Counted from the stretch's first letter, positions 24,615-36,463 are shown. The stretch: 64,000 nt of DNA from Sternotherus odoratus (GCA_032164245.1 JAVMKO010000003.1:34285390-34349389); one strand, 5' to 3'. Numbers and translations: made by a program. The notes: generated by a model from the sequence alone, not told the origin.

Positions 24615-25808
24615 ATGGCTCTGAGGCTAGATGGCGCAGTAGGAGGGGGTTCCATCGAGGATCTCCCTCAGGGCTTTCGGGAGGTTTGTCCTGTATTGTT
24701 TCTGAATACGGGATGCCACTGCCAGGTCATAGCAGTGGCTGGCATTCCCTCTCCTGCCATGTATGGTGTTGTTATGGCTTGGTGCGGGGAATCTGTGAGT
24801 GGTCTGTGTGCCTTCCAGGGGTTCCCTTCTTCTGGCTGTGGTGTCTGCAGACAGTTCTGTGGTCAGTCTGTCCATCAGGGTGTCGAAATCCTCAAAGTTG
24901 TCCACCTTCACCAGCTCCTCCATCCAGGTGGATTGTCATGGTGTGGCGAGCCTCACTCGTGGCCATCGCTCCTCCTCCTGTGCTGTCTACACAGGTTCAG
25001 GTGCTACATGGATGGTCTGAGGCCTTGTTGTCTCTTGGGCTGGGGAACGATGGTCAGGTGGGGTCTGGGTCCTGTTGCGGTCGTGCGGGAAGCTCTTGGT
25101 GTTTCCAAGGCAGTGCTGCATCTTCCGGGAGGGAGTGGGGTTCTGGGAACACCAGTGTTGGACTTTTGGGGGACAGGGTCGTGTCTGGAAGTGCTGGGCA
25201 TGGTCCTGGTTCTCCTGCAGGCAGTATATGGCTGGGGGGTCCTCAGTGGGGCGTGAGATTTTTGGCAGTCAGAGTCTTGCTGGCCAACCTTGAAGGAGGT
25301 CTTGGGTCTTATGGGGACAGGGTCCAGCTGTGGGACCTGGGGGCTACGGGTGGCTCCTCCTTTGGCTGGATATCGCTGGGTGACCCTGGGGGTGGTGTTA
25401 GTTGCTCCTACTGCATGGTCACCTGCGGGGAAGCGCTGCCCCATCTCATGTCTGTACTGTGCTGGATGGTCTCTATGAAGTCGCTGAGGCATCTGGTGAG
25501 ATTGCTGACTTGCGAGATGGCAGCAATTCCCCTCACGGCAGGGTCCAACATGGGAATTCTGGATACAAGGCTGTTTTATTTGGTGATGTCATTTTGTTCA
25601 TCAGTCCTCGAGACAGGGGTTGCCTTTCCCTCAGTTGGCCGTTGATCCCTGCTTATGTGCTGTGGCTCTGAGGATGCTGGCTGGGGTGTGGGAACTGGAA
25701 CATCGGTGGGAGTCAGGGTTGGAACCTGCAGGGTGTCAGTGGGATTAACCTTCGCCGTCATGAGGGGTCCCTTGCATGTGCTTTGATGGTGCTTACATTG
25801 CACACACA
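24615..25808 (-). pseudogene. R2-superclade-like LINE, N-terminal region, frameshifted
   Basis: Three minus-strand frames, each in a different phase, read as one decayed protein. The first (25809-25576) begins with a cysteine/histidine cluster, CVQCKHHQSTC, like the start of an N-terminal zinc finger, then a proline/threonine-rich linker. The second (25492-25004) is arginine/proline-rich. The third (24923-24627) carries ASRIQKQYRTNLPKALREIL then DGTPSYC, which resembles the segment just before the reverse transcriptase in R2/NeSL/Utopia-type LINEs. The reverse transcriptase itself is absent. The GC-rich composition stands out from the flanks. The clade is inferred from motif style only. The longest plus-strand frame here (377 codons) is a shadow. 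Confidence 0.45.
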
Positions 25809-25811
25809 CAC

Positions 25812-26887
25812 TGTCATAAGTGTAAAGTGCTGGAGAGGGTTAATGTTACTTGAGAACAAGTGACGTAAGAGCTTCCCTGCCATGAGAGAGGGAGGGAGGG
25901 ATTTTAGAGTTAGTTTTCAGTTTGGGCTTGCCATGCAACATGGGCAAGAGTCCGGGAGCTCATCTCTAGCTGTGGAGATGACTCAGCTTTCCTTCTTATA
26001 TTCCTACTTAGCTAAACGTGAGTAATATTTTGATTTTGCATCAAGTCTGTGCCTATTCGTGGTGTCTCTGTCCATTTCAGATGAGAAGAGAGAACTCTAA
26101 ATTGTGAGCTGTACTGTGCCTATGTTCTATGCTCTTAAAAAAAGGTTTGGTTCTTCTCTCAAAGAAATCCTAGCTTGGATTTATCCCAGTTCCCAGGTCT
26201 GTGTGTCTAATAGGAAGGCTCGCAAGGTGAAAGCCTCAGGGCTGTTTCTTATCTCTCTTGGTAACAGACGGGAGGGAGAAGGGAGGGTGATACAGCATGG
26301 AGGATCCCCTTTTCTCAGAGAGAGATTAGGGTGAGTTGGATATCAAGGTTCCCCATCCCATGATCTTGGGGTGAATACTGAGTGGTGGCAGCGATACCCC
26401 AATTTCCCAGCTGGTAAATTGGGGGTGTTGGGGAGAAAGACGTAACTTAAGCTGGGGAGTAGCTTGAAGTTATTTGGTCTGGCTTAAAAGAGTCCCTTTC
26501 CCTGTACTCAGGAGCACAGGGACTGGAGTACCCACTCTTTACTAAAAAGATTTAATAAAGAAAAGAGCATAGAACATAGGCACAGTACAGCTTACAATTT
26601 AGAGTTCTCTCTTCTCATCTGAAATGGACAGACACACCACAAATAGGCACAGACTTGATGCAAAATCAAAATATTACTCACATTTAGCTAAGTAGGAATA
26701 TAAGAAGGAAAGTTGAGTCATCTCCACAGCTAGAGATGAGCTCCCGGATTCTTGCCCATGTTGCATGGCAAGCCCAAACTGAAAACTAACTCTAAAACCC
26801 CTCCCTCCCTCTCTCATGGCAGGGAAGCTCTTACGTCACTTGTTCTCAAGTAACATTAACCCTCTCCAGCACTTTACACTTATGACA
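25812..26887. mobile_element. 1,076-bp unit with 325-bp inverted arms, LTR-retroelement derived
   Basis: The left arm 25812-26136 and right arm 26563-26887 are reverse complements of equal length. I count about seven mismatches, so roughly 98% identity. The unit begins TGTCATAAGTG and ends CACTTATGACA, and CA-repeat sequence adjoins both sides. The 426-bp spacer contains an AATAAA (26554-26559) and a TGGTGGCAGCGATACC block (26383-26398). A related GGTGGCAGC block lies in the LTR-like fragment at 36.2 kb, where it looks like a tRNA primer-binding site just inside an LTR. I infer an LTR-type element whose LTR was partly copied in inverted orientation. A genuine foldback element is the alternative. 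Confidence 0.7.
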
Positions 26888-26921
26888 CACACAACATACA
26901 CATACACACACACACACACAC
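26888..26921. repeat. (CA)n microsatellite
   Basis: CA-rich run interrupted by AACATA and ATA, directly outside the right arm of the inverted-repeat unit. A shorter CA run (25800-25811) directly abuts the left arm, so the unit sits inside a CA tract. Confidence 0.9.
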
Positions 26922-27412
26922 GCAGAGGAGCCATCACAAACTCCTATGCACTACTTAAGCTTTAAGATCCAATTATCCCAAGATTTCCCTGATCAGGTCC
27001 TAGAAGCCTAAGCCAGAGCCTATTGCAAACTGACTTCAGTGGGCTTTCTCTTAGACCCTAAAGGAGCAAAAGGGCTCTGCATATTCAAGCTGCCTTGCTG
27101 CTTTGTGGTTCCTGTGGCATCAAGGCAACGCTGAAATTTCTGCACTCTCCTGAGTACAGTGGCTACTCCCTCCTCTCTTTCTCTCAAGCCAACAGATTTG
27201 TGCATTGAGAAGCGGACACTGTGTACCCTCTTGTCTTTTCAATTTCTCCTCAGACATCTTGGGAATACGGAAGGCTTTGGTGGGATTGCACAATATTGTT
27301 TTAAGAGCATATATTTGTGTGTTTGTGTCCGGGGCAGGGGGAGGGGAGTCCATGTCCTGCTTGCAGGCTAGAGTTAGGGTAACCACATGTCCCTTATTTT
27401 AAGATTTGTTGA
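26922..27412. other. Non-coding DNA, no gene seen
   Basis: Nearly 500 bp with no recognised feature. Short open frames at 27120-27400 on both strands overlap each other and carry no motif. Confidence 0.5.
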
Positions 27413-27680
27413 AATCATAGAGCACAGGATTAGAAGGGACCATAATTATCATTTAATCTAATCCCCTGGCAAGATGCAGGATATGTTGTGTCTAAACCAT
27501 CCAGTACAGATGACTCTCCAGCTTCTTTTTGAAAACATCCAGTGAAGGAGCTTCTACAACCTTCCTATGAGGTCTGTTCCGTCATCCTAGTGTTCTTACA
27601 GTTAGGAATTTTTCTCCTGAGATTTAATCTAAATCTGCTGTGCTGTAGTTTGAACCCATTGCCTCTTGTCTTGCCTTCTG
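27413..27680 (-). mobile_element. CR1 LINE 3' fragment
   Basis: Starts with AATCATAGAGCACAGG then TTAGAAGGGACCATAATTATC and continues through CCTTCCTATGAGGTCTGTTC and CCCATTGCCTCTTGTCTTG. These are diverged forms of the conserved CR1 3' blocks in antisense. The octamer end is down to one copy. Confidence 0.75.
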
Positions 27681-27754
27681 TGGCAATGTATTAACTGAAG
27701 CTTATGATAATCGCTTGGTGTGCTTGAGGGAAGTAGAAATGTACAGTTTAGAGA

Positions 27755-27836
27755 CAGTGACAAAGAGTCCTGTGGCACCTTAAAGACTAACTAAAGTATA
27801 GAAGCATAAGCTTTTGTGGGCTAATACCCACATGGT
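27755..27836 (-). mobile_element. Penelope-like element terminal fragment with a degenerate ribozyme-like fold
   Basis: Read on the minus strand it gives GTGGGTATTAGCCCAC, then AAAAGCTTATGCTT, then TTAGTCTTTAAGGTGCCACAG. The same blocks occur at 60858-60959. The hairpin that would be stem II of a hammerhead ribozyme is intact, but GAAA has become AAAA and the CTGANGA side is lost. No target duplication was identified. Confidence 0.65.
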
Positions 27837-29927
27837 ATGCTAAGGGAAATGGTATTTTCCTAAAATTGCCCTTAAAATAAAGTGGAGTCCCTTATTTTTC
27901 CATGTTGTTTTCCTTGGTGACAGAAAGTAATTATGTCAACAGTGGGTATCACTAATGTTGATTGTGCAAGGCCAAATCTTGCTCCCCTTATTCCAAATGT
28001 TCCATTCAAATCAGGAGGACAGAGTTGAACAGGGATAAAACTGGTCATGATAATTCTGGGTCTGAATTATTTAATGAGTTATCTAATAATAACAACACTT
28101 CTGTCAGTACAATTATGAAGAAATTACCTGCTTCAGGAGGCTAGTTCATTGTTTTAGCAAATAGGACATATGGCTGTGTCACTACTACACATAACAAAAT
28201 ATTTTCATGACTGCATAAATGACTTCAGCATAGTGTGACATCTATTTATTGTGGATACAAGAATTCTGAAGATAAATGGGATGTGCACATTGATGTCAAT
28301 ATGCAGAATGCTCTTCCCGCTGATTGCAGTAATTCATTTAATAGCAATACTGGGAAATAAACAAGATTTGGCTGCACTGTGGGTGAAATCTTGGTGGGAT
28401 CAGAATTTGGCCTTTTGTGTGTTTTACAAGAAAAAAATTATAGCACTTTTCTCCTACCTTAAGCTCCTGAGAGTACAACACAGCTCATCAAGTCATTATA
28501 TTTACTCAAATGTCTGACCTGTTGGAATAGCTAGGAAAGGAGTATGTTCACCCTGTCTGCTGTCAATGATTTAATGTGTTACTTTCCTTGCCACATGCCA
28601 TGTGTTCAGTTGCATGAAAATAATGAAAATAAATAAAAAAAATAGACAAGCCTCTTAAAAGAGTATTGTCAAAAATAAGTGATACTGCATATATTCTAAT
28701 CACTACACATTCATGAAACCCATTCAGTGAACATTCATGTTCTTTTAAACTCAAGTATGTTCTGAGTTGATGCTAGGTTTTATGGGGCACCATGCTGACA
28801 TAGATACTTTGGGATCCTTTTCAGTGCTGATAAAAAAGGATTATCATCAGGTTACAGGTGACATAGGAGTAAAGGTTCAGTACCCCCTATTGTTTATGAC
28901 TAGGGCTAGCCTTGAACACTTTAACTGGATTTATTTAAGTTTGCATTGCTAACTTCAGCAGAAAAAGGAGATTTGCTTAGGGCCCATTATAACAATGTTG
29001 GAGAAAAGGGAGTTCACTGTTATCAGATAACTAAATCAACTCCTTGCTCTTTAGAGAAAGAACCAGATCCCTAAAGTAGACCAGAATCATGCCAAGGCCT
29101 TTCTCTTATATACATTTAAAACTAGCTATTTGCATCTTTCTTTAAGAAGTTAAGATTCATCTTGATTCACAGCTGCAACCAATAATTTTAAAAAGATTCT
29201 GCTAACAAGAACATGCAAAATGACACTATATAGCAGGAACTCTATTAGTTACTAAATTGTTACTAAAAATGCAAGCCGTGTTCATTATAGAAGTTGCCGA
29301 TGAGCAAGCACAATAGTTAAAGTAAATAAACAATCTCAAGTATAACTCCTTGTTTTATAAGCTGGCACATTTCTGAAAAAAATCACCTTTCTAAATTAAA
29401 GTTTCCATGCTTGGTCTCTGTTCAAGGGTAATTTTTCATTGAAAATTTGACAAAAATTTCATCAATAATTTTTGAGGTAGGCAAAGATAATAAAAATCTC
29501 ATTGTAAACAATTCTTCCCACACTTTATTTGACTTGGCTATGTCAAAACCAACAGAGGTTTGACTCTTCACAGCTATTACTGCACTTTCTCAGATTTTAA
29601 GATCTGATAATATTTTCTTTTGTAAGTTAGTATCCTTGTGACACTGTTAAGTGGAACAATATCATGGCTGGAAAATAGCACATCTTTTGACAAACTATTA
29701 TGTATTCCCAACATGACTAGACATAGTTTAAGAAATATATTAAAAAACATGGGAGAAAAAAAGAGAGAAGAAAATTAAACCACTGCTTCTTCGGCTTAAG
29801 AGTCAGTATCCCTAAGTATTCCATGAAATCTACATTTTGTGTTAACATTAGAGTGATGATTGGCATGTGTGTACAGAATAATGATCACTTTTAAAATAAC
29901 TTTCTCTCAGAAAAGAAAAAAAAATAC

Positions 29928-29961
<34 letters not shown>

Positions 29962-32625
29962 CGCTGCTAAAAATGTCCTGCTAACAGGCTGATATTGTCA
30001 TCTAGTTCTCATGTACTACAGTGAAAACTGTTCAGGGAAGTCAATCGTAATTATGTCTCTGTTTCAGTTTTGGGTCTGATCCTGGGAGATGCTGAGCACA
30101 TAACCCACCTCAGAATTTCTGGGTGAGCCAACCATACAATTTTTCAGGCCAAAGCCATGAACATATTCAACACTTTCTATCTGGGATCAGGCCAATATGT
30201 AAGTGGGAAGTGGAACCTAGGAACCTATCAGTATTGTGAACACCCAATTTTGAAAAAAAAATCAAAAATCAAAATAATAAACTTCGGGGAATTTTATATT
30301 TGGCTTTCGGGTTTGGATCCTTTACAGTTCAATTTTTAAATATGTTTTCACCATTGTACATTTTAAATAAGTGAAAGCTGATATTCTAGTGGGGGAAAAA
30401 AACTCCACACCAGGAGCTGGGACTTTAAGAAAAAAATCATCAAATATGATGAGACTTGTGAAAAAATCATGAGAATTGCAACAATGAGCTTGAGCAATGG
30501 GACTTGGAGCTGCTAGAATCCCACTGTTTTATTTGTTTCTGTATTTCAGTGCCCTCTCCACATAGGGAATCCTACTTGAGGCATTCTGGAGTCCTCTGCT
30601 AGCTGAGGACTCAGCTTCAGAGGGGCCAGGCTGAAAAGGAGCAAGACGGGATGTGTGAGAGCTCTTGAGCCAATGTGTAGCCGCAAGCACTCTGCACAGA
30701 AGATTCTGTGGTTCCAACAGTTTGCAAAGATCTGCAAAAATCTAAGGGAATTATCTCAAATTTGGGGTTGAACCACTTCTTTTTCTTCACCTCTCCAAAG
30801 ATAACATGTGAGAGGAATTCTGCAATGACACCATATTCCTCTCTTCTCAGGTATTTCTTATCTCTGGATGTTTTCGAAGGAGAGGATGATTCTCTATCCT
30901 TTTCCCTCACGCACTCTCATCTTTCCTGGGGTTCTTCCCCCCCCCCCCAACCTCCCCCTCCCTTTTTTTTCTCTCTGAACTCTCTCCCTCATCAGATTTG
31001 TACTAACATGACTGATAATTTGAGAAAAAACTGTGAAGTATACAAAGTTTCACTGATATTGACACCCATGTACCTTTCATGCCTCGCCTTTTCAGCTGCA
31101 AGCAGCTGGGGTGTAAGATTGCCATTTACTGCTAAAACTGGTCAAAAAATGCACAACAATTTTTGAAAAATATGGTTAAATGAACATGGTTAAATGAACT
31201 TTAAATGATACAAATATGGTTAAATGAACTTTAAATGATACATAGCTACTAAACAGTTTCCTGTAGTGGATGTAAAAGTTACCAAATGTCCTGTATAACC
31301 ACCTGAGATTCCTTTTTGTAACTCTATGCAGACAAACAAGCAAACACACACACGTTACTTTAGAGTTAAGGAGTTAATGAAATAAGTATTTCAGGGTCCG
31401 TATAAATGATACATCATTCTTCTAACTGTTCCTAACTCCCCCCCCCCTTTTTTCCCTTTGTGTGCCATGTCATTCAAATGTCCTGTAGACAAGAGAAGTG
31501 GTAAAACTACTTCAGACTTTCCAGTTACACATTCCAATCAAGGCTTTATGTCATCTCACCCCTGTGCCCCAGTGCTGTCACTCTGAATGGCTCCTCTGAT
31601 ATTTCCTTTTGTTTCAACTCTGTCAATAGTGCACACAAAATGTTTACTGTCAATCTCCCTGGGCTATCTATACATCTTGGTATTGCTTTAACAACTTATT
31701 TTGTGTTCTTCCACAACTACGATGATGTCACCGTCATGAATTAGACCTTTGTACTAAAATAAAGACAACTTCATCACAGACTCACCAAAAAGTGTGAGGG
31801 GGTCATAAAGTCACTAGTACATGCAATTAATTATGCATTAATTCATCAATAGCCTTGGGAAAGGGTTAGCACAGATGGAAAAACGGGCAGATAGATTCCA
31901 TTATTTGACCTGCCAACTCATAGGAGGACAGAAACTGTCTGTTAGTGTCACTCTCTATGAAAGAGACAAATGAAGGAAAAAGGTAATTTATCAAGGAACA
32001 GATTGTGGACGGTCATTGTATTCTCATACAAAAGATGGAAGGGTAATTTACAACCCTGTCTGCCATCCCATACTTCTCCACCCCTCACATAGTCAATGGT
32101 TGGCCACAAATACAGTCCTATTCTCTTCAGTGCAAAAAACTGTTAGTGGCAATTGCTGCTAGCAGCATAAGCCACCCCAAAAGGGATGGAAAAAAGGTGT
32201 GGCAGAGATAGGTCTGCATTCCCATACAGTTTCAATAAAAAGAGCACACTAAACCTGCCATAAGGGATATAGCAGAATACTTGAGAAACAGTGGGAAAAG
32301 CTTTTTAAACACCATTTTTAGGGAGGTTTATGTGCCTACGCAAAGGTTTAACTGTAGCTGTGTTCCCCCGGGGAACATTCTACATTCTCATTCAAATTAT
32401 GAACAAATTCAGAGGTGAAAATGACCCTAGAGGAGTCTAAACTGGTGTAACTTTCACCTTCTCCAACATCCTCAGAACCCAATGTTAAACCAACTTGTAC
32501 TCGCATCTACTAGTAACATTTAACTTTCATCACAGTGAAATTTAATCTAATGACATCTCATTAATTCATAAGAAGCTAGATTGGGTCAGCCCTATATCAA
32601 AGGGCTCATAGAAAGTGTTTATTAT
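27837..32625. other. AT-rich non-coding DNA, no gene seen
   Basis: Contains a (TA)n(GA)n compound microsatellite (29929-29961), a duplicated 'ATGGTTAAATGAACTTTAAA' block near 31190-31245, and C-runs near 30940 and 31440. Short open frames have no recognisable domains. No exon-like segment could be defended. Confidence 0.55.
29929..29961. repeat. (TA)n(GA)n compound microsatellite
   Basis: Eight TA units pass directly into about nine GA units. An A-rich run precedes it. Confidence 0.9.
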
Positions 32626-32629
32626 ACTA

Positions 32630-32900
32630 TGGGGTGAGTCTAAACTGTGTTTTAAAACCTGAAGCAGCGGGTGCCCGAGCCCAGATCTATAGACTCAGGC
32701 ATGTACTATGACACTAAAAACAGTGGTGTGGGTGGGGTAGCTCAGGCTGCATCTAAGGCTCTGCAGTCCACAGCTTCTCCACAGACTTCAGACTGAACTT
32801 TGATAAAGCTGTTTTAGCACCATAGCACCAACCTTGTACCCCCAATCTGTAGACCCAGCTCTGAGGCACACTGCCATTGGTTTTAAAATGCAATGTAGTC
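32630..32900. mobile_element. Possible MITE-like DNA element
   Basis: Carries GGTGAGTCTAAACTG at the left and blocks such as CGAGCCCAGATCTATAGACTC and AATCTGTAGACCCAGCTC, which read as a loose inverted pair. The style matches non-autonomous elements with 'cgagcccgggtctgtag' cores, but the ends are not defined. Confidence 0.35.
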
Positions 32901-32939
32901 ATATGTTTAGTCCCACCATTGAATATGGCCCTCTGGGTT

Positions 32940-33340
32940 CCATGCATAGGCACCGACTCTGTGGGTGTTCTAGGGCTGGAGCAACCACAGAAAAAAATAG
33001 TGGGTGTTCAGCACATACTGGCAGCCCTGCCAATCAGCTCCTCCTCCTCCTTTCCAGTGCCTCCCTCCTGCCTGTAATCAGCTGTTCAGCGGCATGAAGG
33101 AGGCACTGGGGGAGGGGAAGGAGGAGCGGGGGCAGTAAGAGGCATGGTGAGGAGAGGAGAGCAGAATGGGGGCAGTAAGAGGCAGGGTGAGGGCAGAGTC
33201 GAGGCAGGAGGAGGCATGGTGGGGAGGGTGCAAAATGAGGTGGGGTGGGGGTGGGAGCTTGCAGGAAGGGATGGAGTTGGGGCAGGATCTGGAGCAGAGT
33301 AGGGGTTGAGCACTCCCCAAGAACTTAGAAAGCTGGCATC
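32940..33340. repeat. Unclassified interspersed repeat with a G/A-rich minisatellite
   Basis: The left part has CATAGGCACCGACTCTGTGG, GGGTGTTCTAGGGCTGGAGC and GTGGGTGTTCAGCAC. The last two form a near-inverted pair. From 33100 to 33300 it becomes a purine-rich tract with repeated GGGGCAGTAAGAGGCA(T/G)GGTGA units, of about 44 bp at their clearest. Overlapping minus-strand frames of 80-150 codons here are serine/proline-rich translations of this tract. Confidence 0.5.
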
Positions 33341-34347
33341 TCTGGCTCCATGATGCTTCACTTGGAATATCCTCATCCCAAGGTTCAAAAGGGAAAGCCA
33401 GCTTTTTGTACATTTATTGAGAAACTTCTCAGTAAAGATGTTTGATGGACCCCTCTGTGCCTCATAATTTTTTTTCTGAAAACTAAACTGTATAATATTA
33501 TGAGGTTTAAGATTAAAGTCTGGAAAATGCATAACCATGTATCCAACATAACATGTACCAAAGAGTAATTTATAGTAGGGGAAAAGATCCTTATTAGTAC
33601 AATTGAATATAGTGGTACAGCAGTCATATAGTAAAAGTGATGCTACTGCTTTGTTTATCCATCTCCACTATAGGCACCTGATGAACCGCAATTGGACACT
33701 ATGAAAATAAATTTCATATCAAGTAGTCAGTTTTTTAACCATCGGACCATTTCATTCTCTGCTTGTTTTATATTTGTTCCAAATAACTCAGGTAGATTGA
33801 TCACTGGGAGAGCTGATGTGAACTGACCTCTTTGTCACTCTTTAGCTCTCAATCTAGCATCCATTAATTTAAAACCTAAAATACCTGTGTCCTAAAATGA
33901 GTTAACAAAGTTGGTATGAAAAAATATACTCAATAGATGGATCATCTTAAAAGTAAGCATTTTTTTCCTGCATGTGGAATACTAAGAGCAACACTAGAAT
34001 GCTATTTTTTGATCCAGTGAGATAGATGTTTCAAATATTGTGGCATTTGTTATATCTTAAATAATTGTATTATAAGTGAATTAATTGCACCATCCTGCTC
34101 CCATTAATTCAATGTCAAAACTCCCACTGACTTCAAAGGGGGCTGGATACAATCCTTCATCTGTGTCCAAAGTTAAAGAAGCACATTCCAAAGTGTATTA
34201 TTTTCTCAATGAGCTAGAATTTGCAGGAACATATTTGCAAATGTAGTTTAGAAGATGGGAAGGGGGCATTAAAGAAAGCAACATTACAATTATCAGTTGC
34301 AAAAATGTGCTTCAATATCAATTTGTACACCCAAATGTATTAGCCAT
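33341..34347. other. AT-rich non-coding DNA, no gene seen
   Basis: About 1 kb. A 'CTCCCACTGACTTCAAAGGG' block near 34120 belongs to a short motif that recurs across this window. Nothing else was recognised. Confidence 0.5.
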
Positions 34348-34617
34348 CATAGCTTTCCCAGGCAACAGCAGAGTTAAACTGGCATAATGAACTTTTGCTG
34401 TTGCCCATAGGTTTCAGAATAGCAGTAGTAAACTGACCAGACATGTCAATTTCAAACAGATCCTTCAGGGGTAATAGATTAGGTAATCTATTGCCTCTGA
34501 ATTATCTGTTTGAAATTGACATGTCTGGTCAGTTTACTACTGCTATTCTGAAACCTATGGGAAACAGCAAAAGTTCATTATGACAGTTTAACTCTGTTGT
34601 TGCCTAGGAAAGCTATG
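34348..34617. repeat. 270-bp near-perfect palindrome
   Basis: Two 134-bp arms run from CATAGCTTTCC inward and meet at a GG centre (34482-34483) within TAGATTAGGTAATCTA. I count about eight mismatches between the arms, so around 94% identity. There is effectively no loop. No target duplication was found outside the arms. It could be a palindromic MITE or a local inverted duplication. Confidence 0.92.
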
Positions 34618-36149
34618 AACTTTATTATCCCTGGTACCTATGAAGGCACTAGAGCAATTTATGAAGAAAGATAAGCAAGTCTTTGCTGCCTAAGTGGGGT
34701 TAGCCATTGTGGCTCCTCATAGGAGCCCTTTTTGGTTGAGTGTGGTACTGCTGTCAGTCCCTGCTTCTGTTTTCTTCCCCAAGGTGGGTCTTTTGTTGCA
34801 ATATCTGCAGGAGAATGCCTTCCATTTCTTTTCTTCTTAGTAGAAAGGCTTCACCAGACCCATCCTGTCCTCCATACATCAGCCTGGGAAGATGGATATT
34901 CTTCATCTGAAGAAGGCATCTGTTTCTTTGCCCAGAATCTCTCCTGGGTGGTTGGGGAGTCTCATGATCCCACTTCTCATACCAATAGGTCATGGGACAC
35001 ACTCACTACTGGAAATACATGTTTGCTACAGTCATTCACTCCGGTTATCCTAAGCCACAGCAGGTGGGACAGAAAACAATTTTCATGCTCCAAAAATCTC
35101 AGCTTTCTACCACTGGAGCTAAAGGGGGATCATCTTACGTGGCTAGCAAGAGAAGTGCCAGTCCCATTTACACTGAAAGGAAGTGGAAGGATTCCACTGA
35201 TTTCATTAAGTGTTGGAATGGGCCCATAGAACCCACGGCATACAGAAAAAGCAATTCTAATAGTATTCAGGAGAGTACAGTGGCACATGTGCAGTCAGTT
35301 CATTATACAACATGCACTTAGTCTAAATACAGATACAGCTGCTACTTTATTTCAGTTACTGTTCAGTAACAATAAAAAAATCCTATAAAAAGACTATTCT
35401 TAAATGTTGATTATTAATTTCCAAATATCAAAACATAATTTTAGTTTATACAGAAATAAAGTGTATGCTCTCGAAACTCTTCCAACGTTATTTTTACACT
35501 GACATACTTCATTACTCTTTGCTCTTTGTGCTTCCCACGCCCTTTGACATTGTTCAAGATGTTATATATTTGAACAATAAATTACTTCTTTGTTACATTA
35601 ACAAAAGATTTAGTAAAGCCCAATTCATGCAAAGATAAGTAAATAGACAAGGTTGAACAGCTCTGGAGGCAGAAAGATTCCATTAAAAAAATGCTTTCTC
35701 CCAACAAATCTGGAACCACTCCATTTGCTCATCCTGTTATTGTTGCTCTTCAGAAAAGAGACCTCTGAGGGTAGAGTCGAAAAGGGGGGCATCTGAAAGA
35801 AGCCAACCATTTTTTCATTAGGGTGTCAATGGTTTAGAGAATTATTGCCCAAAAGGAAGTCCTAGTACTAGGGATAATATGCTTCACAAGCCTGCCTCAA
35901 AGATAATGATGTAAGGCTCAAGAAGTCCAACTGAAGAGGATAATGGGAGAAATTACCAGCTTCTTGAGTTTCATTTATTAGTTGAACTTTGTATATGTTG
36001 AACTTTGAAGCTGAGCCTAGAGGGGAATCCTCTGTGTTATTATCCTGTACAAAGTACCTTCCATCGTGATTTTTGCAGGTGTGATTTTTTTTTACTTTTT
36101 TTTTTAATATAAAATTATTCTTTTAAGAACCTGATTGATTTGCAGTGTC
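34618..36149. other. Non-coding DNA, no gene seen
   Basis: A 165-codon plus-strand frame (34732-35229) is the longest here. It has no repeated or conserved motif that I recognise and no clear splice context. The rest is AT-rich. Confidence 0.45.
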
Positions 36150-36463
36150 CTAAAAAACAAAGGATTTGGTCTGTGCTTACATTGTAACCAATTATTTAGG
36201 ATATTATTCTCAAGCCTCCCCAGGAATAGGAATGAAGAGATTTGGGGGAATATTTTGGGGCCCATTTCCTGAATTTTTGTCTAAATCACTTGGTGGTGGC
36301 AGCATTACTGTCCAAGGACAAGGAAATGATTTGTGCCTTTGGGGAAGTTTTTAACCAAAGCTGGTAGAAATAAGCTTAGGGGGTGTTTCGTGCAGGTCCC
36401 CACATCTGCACTGCAGAGTTCAGAGTGGGGAGGGAACCCTGACAGTAGTCTAGGCAGCAACCA
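36150..36463 (+). mobile_element. LTR retroelement fragment (LTR/leader region)
   Basis: Blocks such as GTAACCAATTATTTAGGATA, CTCAAGCCTCCCCAGGAA, TTGGTGGTGGCAGCATTACTG and AAGCTTAGGGGGTGTTTC, ending CAGAGTGGGGAGGGAACC then CTGACA, resemble the LTR and leader of endogenous retrovirus-like elements I associate with turtles. GGTGGCAGC (36295-36303) is a plausible primer-binding-site core. No coding part remains. It abuts the gypsy remnant that begins at about 36465. Confidence 0.5.

Noticed and set aside
24512..25645. 377-codon plus-strand open frame, the longest in the window
   Set aside because: It lies opposite the minus-strand LINE-like fragments. It is rich in Trp, Gly, Ser and Cys with no recognisable domain, as expected for the antisense of a GC-rich coding relic.
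27376..27905. MITE possibly split by the CR1 and PLE insertions (matching 'cccttattttaag' and 'cccttaaaataaag' text at both ends)
   Set aside because: The matching words are short and A/T-rich, no duplication was found, and no intact family member is present in the window.
30708..31166. 152-codon plus-strand frame
   Set aside because: Interrupted by homopolymer C and T runs coding for proline and phenylalanine stretches; no domain seen.
33078..33538. Serine/proline-rich minus-strand frames of 111 and 150 codons
   Set aside because: They overlap each other in two phases and follow a purine-rich minisatellite, so they are array artefacts.
34732..35229. 165-codon plus-strand frame as a possible host exon
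   Set aside because: No conserved motif, no convincing splice signals, and composition like the surrounding non-coding DNA. It remains unexplained rather than disproved.
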